DNA from: Lachnospiraceae bacterium 10-1
Lineage (GTDB): Bacteria > Bacillota > Clostridia > Lachnospirales > Lachnospiraceae
Direction of reading: 5' to 3'
Length of the DNA stretch: 64,000 nucleotides
Assembly (NCBI GenBank): GCA_000403495.2
Contig: KE159820.1
Coordinates: 161,123-225,122 of the forward strand
The notes below the pieces were generated by a model, which was given only the letters and a program-made list of their open reading frames with translations, was not told where the DNA came from and searched no databases. The translations under genes were made by a program, and so were the position numbers. Every line of letters begins with the position of its first letter. Positions within the stretch are counted from its first letter, which is position 1. Below are positions 63,232 to 64,000 of the stretch, one piece after another.

Positions 63232-64000
63232 TTACGCTTCCGCTACAGGTTTTCCATTCATCATAACCGTAAGGGTAAATTTCTTTCTGCCGCTCGAATC
63301 AGAAATTACAATGTCAATATCGCCCTTATACTTTCTGGCGCATCTCTGAACATTTGATAATCCAAGACCATGCAGCTTGCCATTTACCTTGCTGCTAATG
63401 GGCAGGCCGCTCTCTTTCTCCATTACAACTTCCCCGGAAAAATCATTTTCTACTTCTATAAAAAACAGATTACCTTTTACATAAGAAAATAACTTTATCT
63501 GTTTTTCTACCGCACCATCACCGCATATCACCCTGCCGCACGCTTCTATGGCGTTTTCCAGTGCATTGTTCAGGATAACAGCAACATCATAAACATCGAT
63601 CAACAGTTTTGACGGATAAGTAAAGTCAACCTGAAATGGAATCTGTTTTTTCTCCGCCTCCTGCCCTTTTTGATGGATGATAATATCTGTGATCGGATTT
63701 CCCGTCTGACAGGTAAAATCCAACCGGCTGACAGTTTCCTCCATTTTACCGATATAGCTTTCCAGTTCTTCACTTACTGAACCCACCGCACTTTTCACAA
63801 GCAGAGAGACATTCGCTATATGACTCCTCATATCATGCCGGAGTCCGCGCATATCCGTATAGATATCCTGTATTTCCACAACCTCTCTCTGCATCTGCAG
63901 CACTTGATTTTCCAGTATGGCACATCTCCTCGTTTCCTCGTTGTACTGCAGCAGTTTCTGGAACAGCACGACACTTGCAATAATGGTAGAGAGCAACAGC
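63232..64000 (-). CDS. GHKL sensor histidine kinase (AgrC-like), N-terminus outside window
   Basis: At least 255 residues are visible. The end of a membrane segment, a coiled coil, the DHp-like segment LRHDMRSHIANV with the likely phospho-accepting His, the N-box VILNNALENAIEAC, and GLGLSNVQRCARKY. This is the HATPase_c_5 type found in AgrC/quorum-sensing and peptide-sensing kinases. The response regulator is not in view, presumably beyond the window. It may govern the genes that follow on this strand. Confidence 0.88.
   Translation of the reverse strand, partial: LLLSTIIASVVLFQKLLQYNEETRRCAILENQVLQMQREVVEIQDIYTDMRGLRHDMRSHIANVSLLVKSAVGSVSEELESYIGKMEETVSRLDFTCQTGNPITDIIIHQKGQEAEKKQIPFQVDFTYPSKLLIDVYDVAVILNNALENAIEACGRVICGDGAVEKQIKLFSYVKGNLFFIEVENDFSGEVVMEKESGLPISSKVNGKLHGLGLSNVQRCARKYKGDIDIVISDSSGRKKFTLTVMMNGKPVAEA

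Larger units (their letters stand above)
48788..64000 (-). mobile_element. Element with three large serine recombinases (right end outside window)
   Basis: The left boundary is sharp at 48787/48788, inside the XRE-DUF4097 gene. Three large serine recombinase genes stand at this end, as in Tn4451/Tn5397-like and related clostridial elements. Everything to the window end is on the minus strand and looks like accessory content. The other end and the N-terminal part of the interrupted gene are outside the window, so the extent is inference. Confidence 0.6.

Overview
The window looks like the chromosome of a gut-type Lachnospiraceae bacterium (Clostridia, low to moderate GC). The grounds are strong AGGAGG-type ribosome binding sites, a T-box in front of a complete trp operon, a YesM/YesN two-component pair, a domain-permuted GH3 beta-glucosidase of the type known from Ruminococcus and Butyrivibrio, and Tn916-like and large-serine-recombinase elements. 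No rRNA, tRNA or CRISPR array was seen. Species assignment is inference.

Layout. 1-181: the end of an IS1182-type insertion sequence. 366-7175: a PilZ protein, a divergent orotate-phosphoribosyltransferase-like protein paired with a chemoreceptor, then S-adenosylhomocysteine hydrolase, an SAH/MTA deaminase-type amidohydrolase and a 2-hydroxyacid dehydrogenase. 7289-19399: a carbohydrate locus with an esterase, beta-phosphoglucomutase, GH65 phosphorylase, MBL-fold hydrolase, ChbG/YdjC deacetylase-like protein, ABC sugar importer (binding protein and two permeases) and YesN/YesM regulators; it reads as import and phosphorolysis of an alpha-glucoside. 19621-21910: manC-manA for GDP-mannose. 21918-29180: promoter, tryptophan T-box with terminator, and trpEGDCFBA; an interleaved pair of perfect inverted repeats precedes trpB. 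29345-33204: an accessory block with an AlbA_2 protein carrying seven 12-bp repeats, a RelA/SpoT-domain synthetase and an AAA/DUF4143 ATPase. 33359-36300: GH3 beta-glucosidase and the remains of an MFS transporter.

From 36301 onward the region is a nest of mobile elements. An IS21-family element (47-bp perfect ends, no target duplication, catalytic Asp apparently changed to Gly) joins the broken MFS gene to the C-terminal half of an ABC ATPase gene. The N-terminal half of that ATPase lies 8.4 kb away at 47.7-48.0 kb, because a degenerate Tn916-like element (39307-47731) sits inside the gene. This element carries an ABC exporter with a TetR regulator and has lost its conjugation genes and most of its integrase; a three-gene ATPase/DDE-transposase/DUF6431 element was inserted where they were lost. 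The neighbouring XRE-DUF4097 regulator is cut at 48787 by another element, whose end carries three overlapping large serine recombinases.

48788-64000 appears to belong to that element and is all on the minus strand: the recombinases, a DUF6870-type protein, a class B sortase, a 1287-residue surface protein with a beta-helix domain and nine InlB-type repeats, a hairpin-rich 0.7-kb leader containing a terminator, small XRE regulators, two unrecognised proteins and a GHKL sensor kinase cut by the window end. The sortase and surface protein probably act together; the kinase may control the region.
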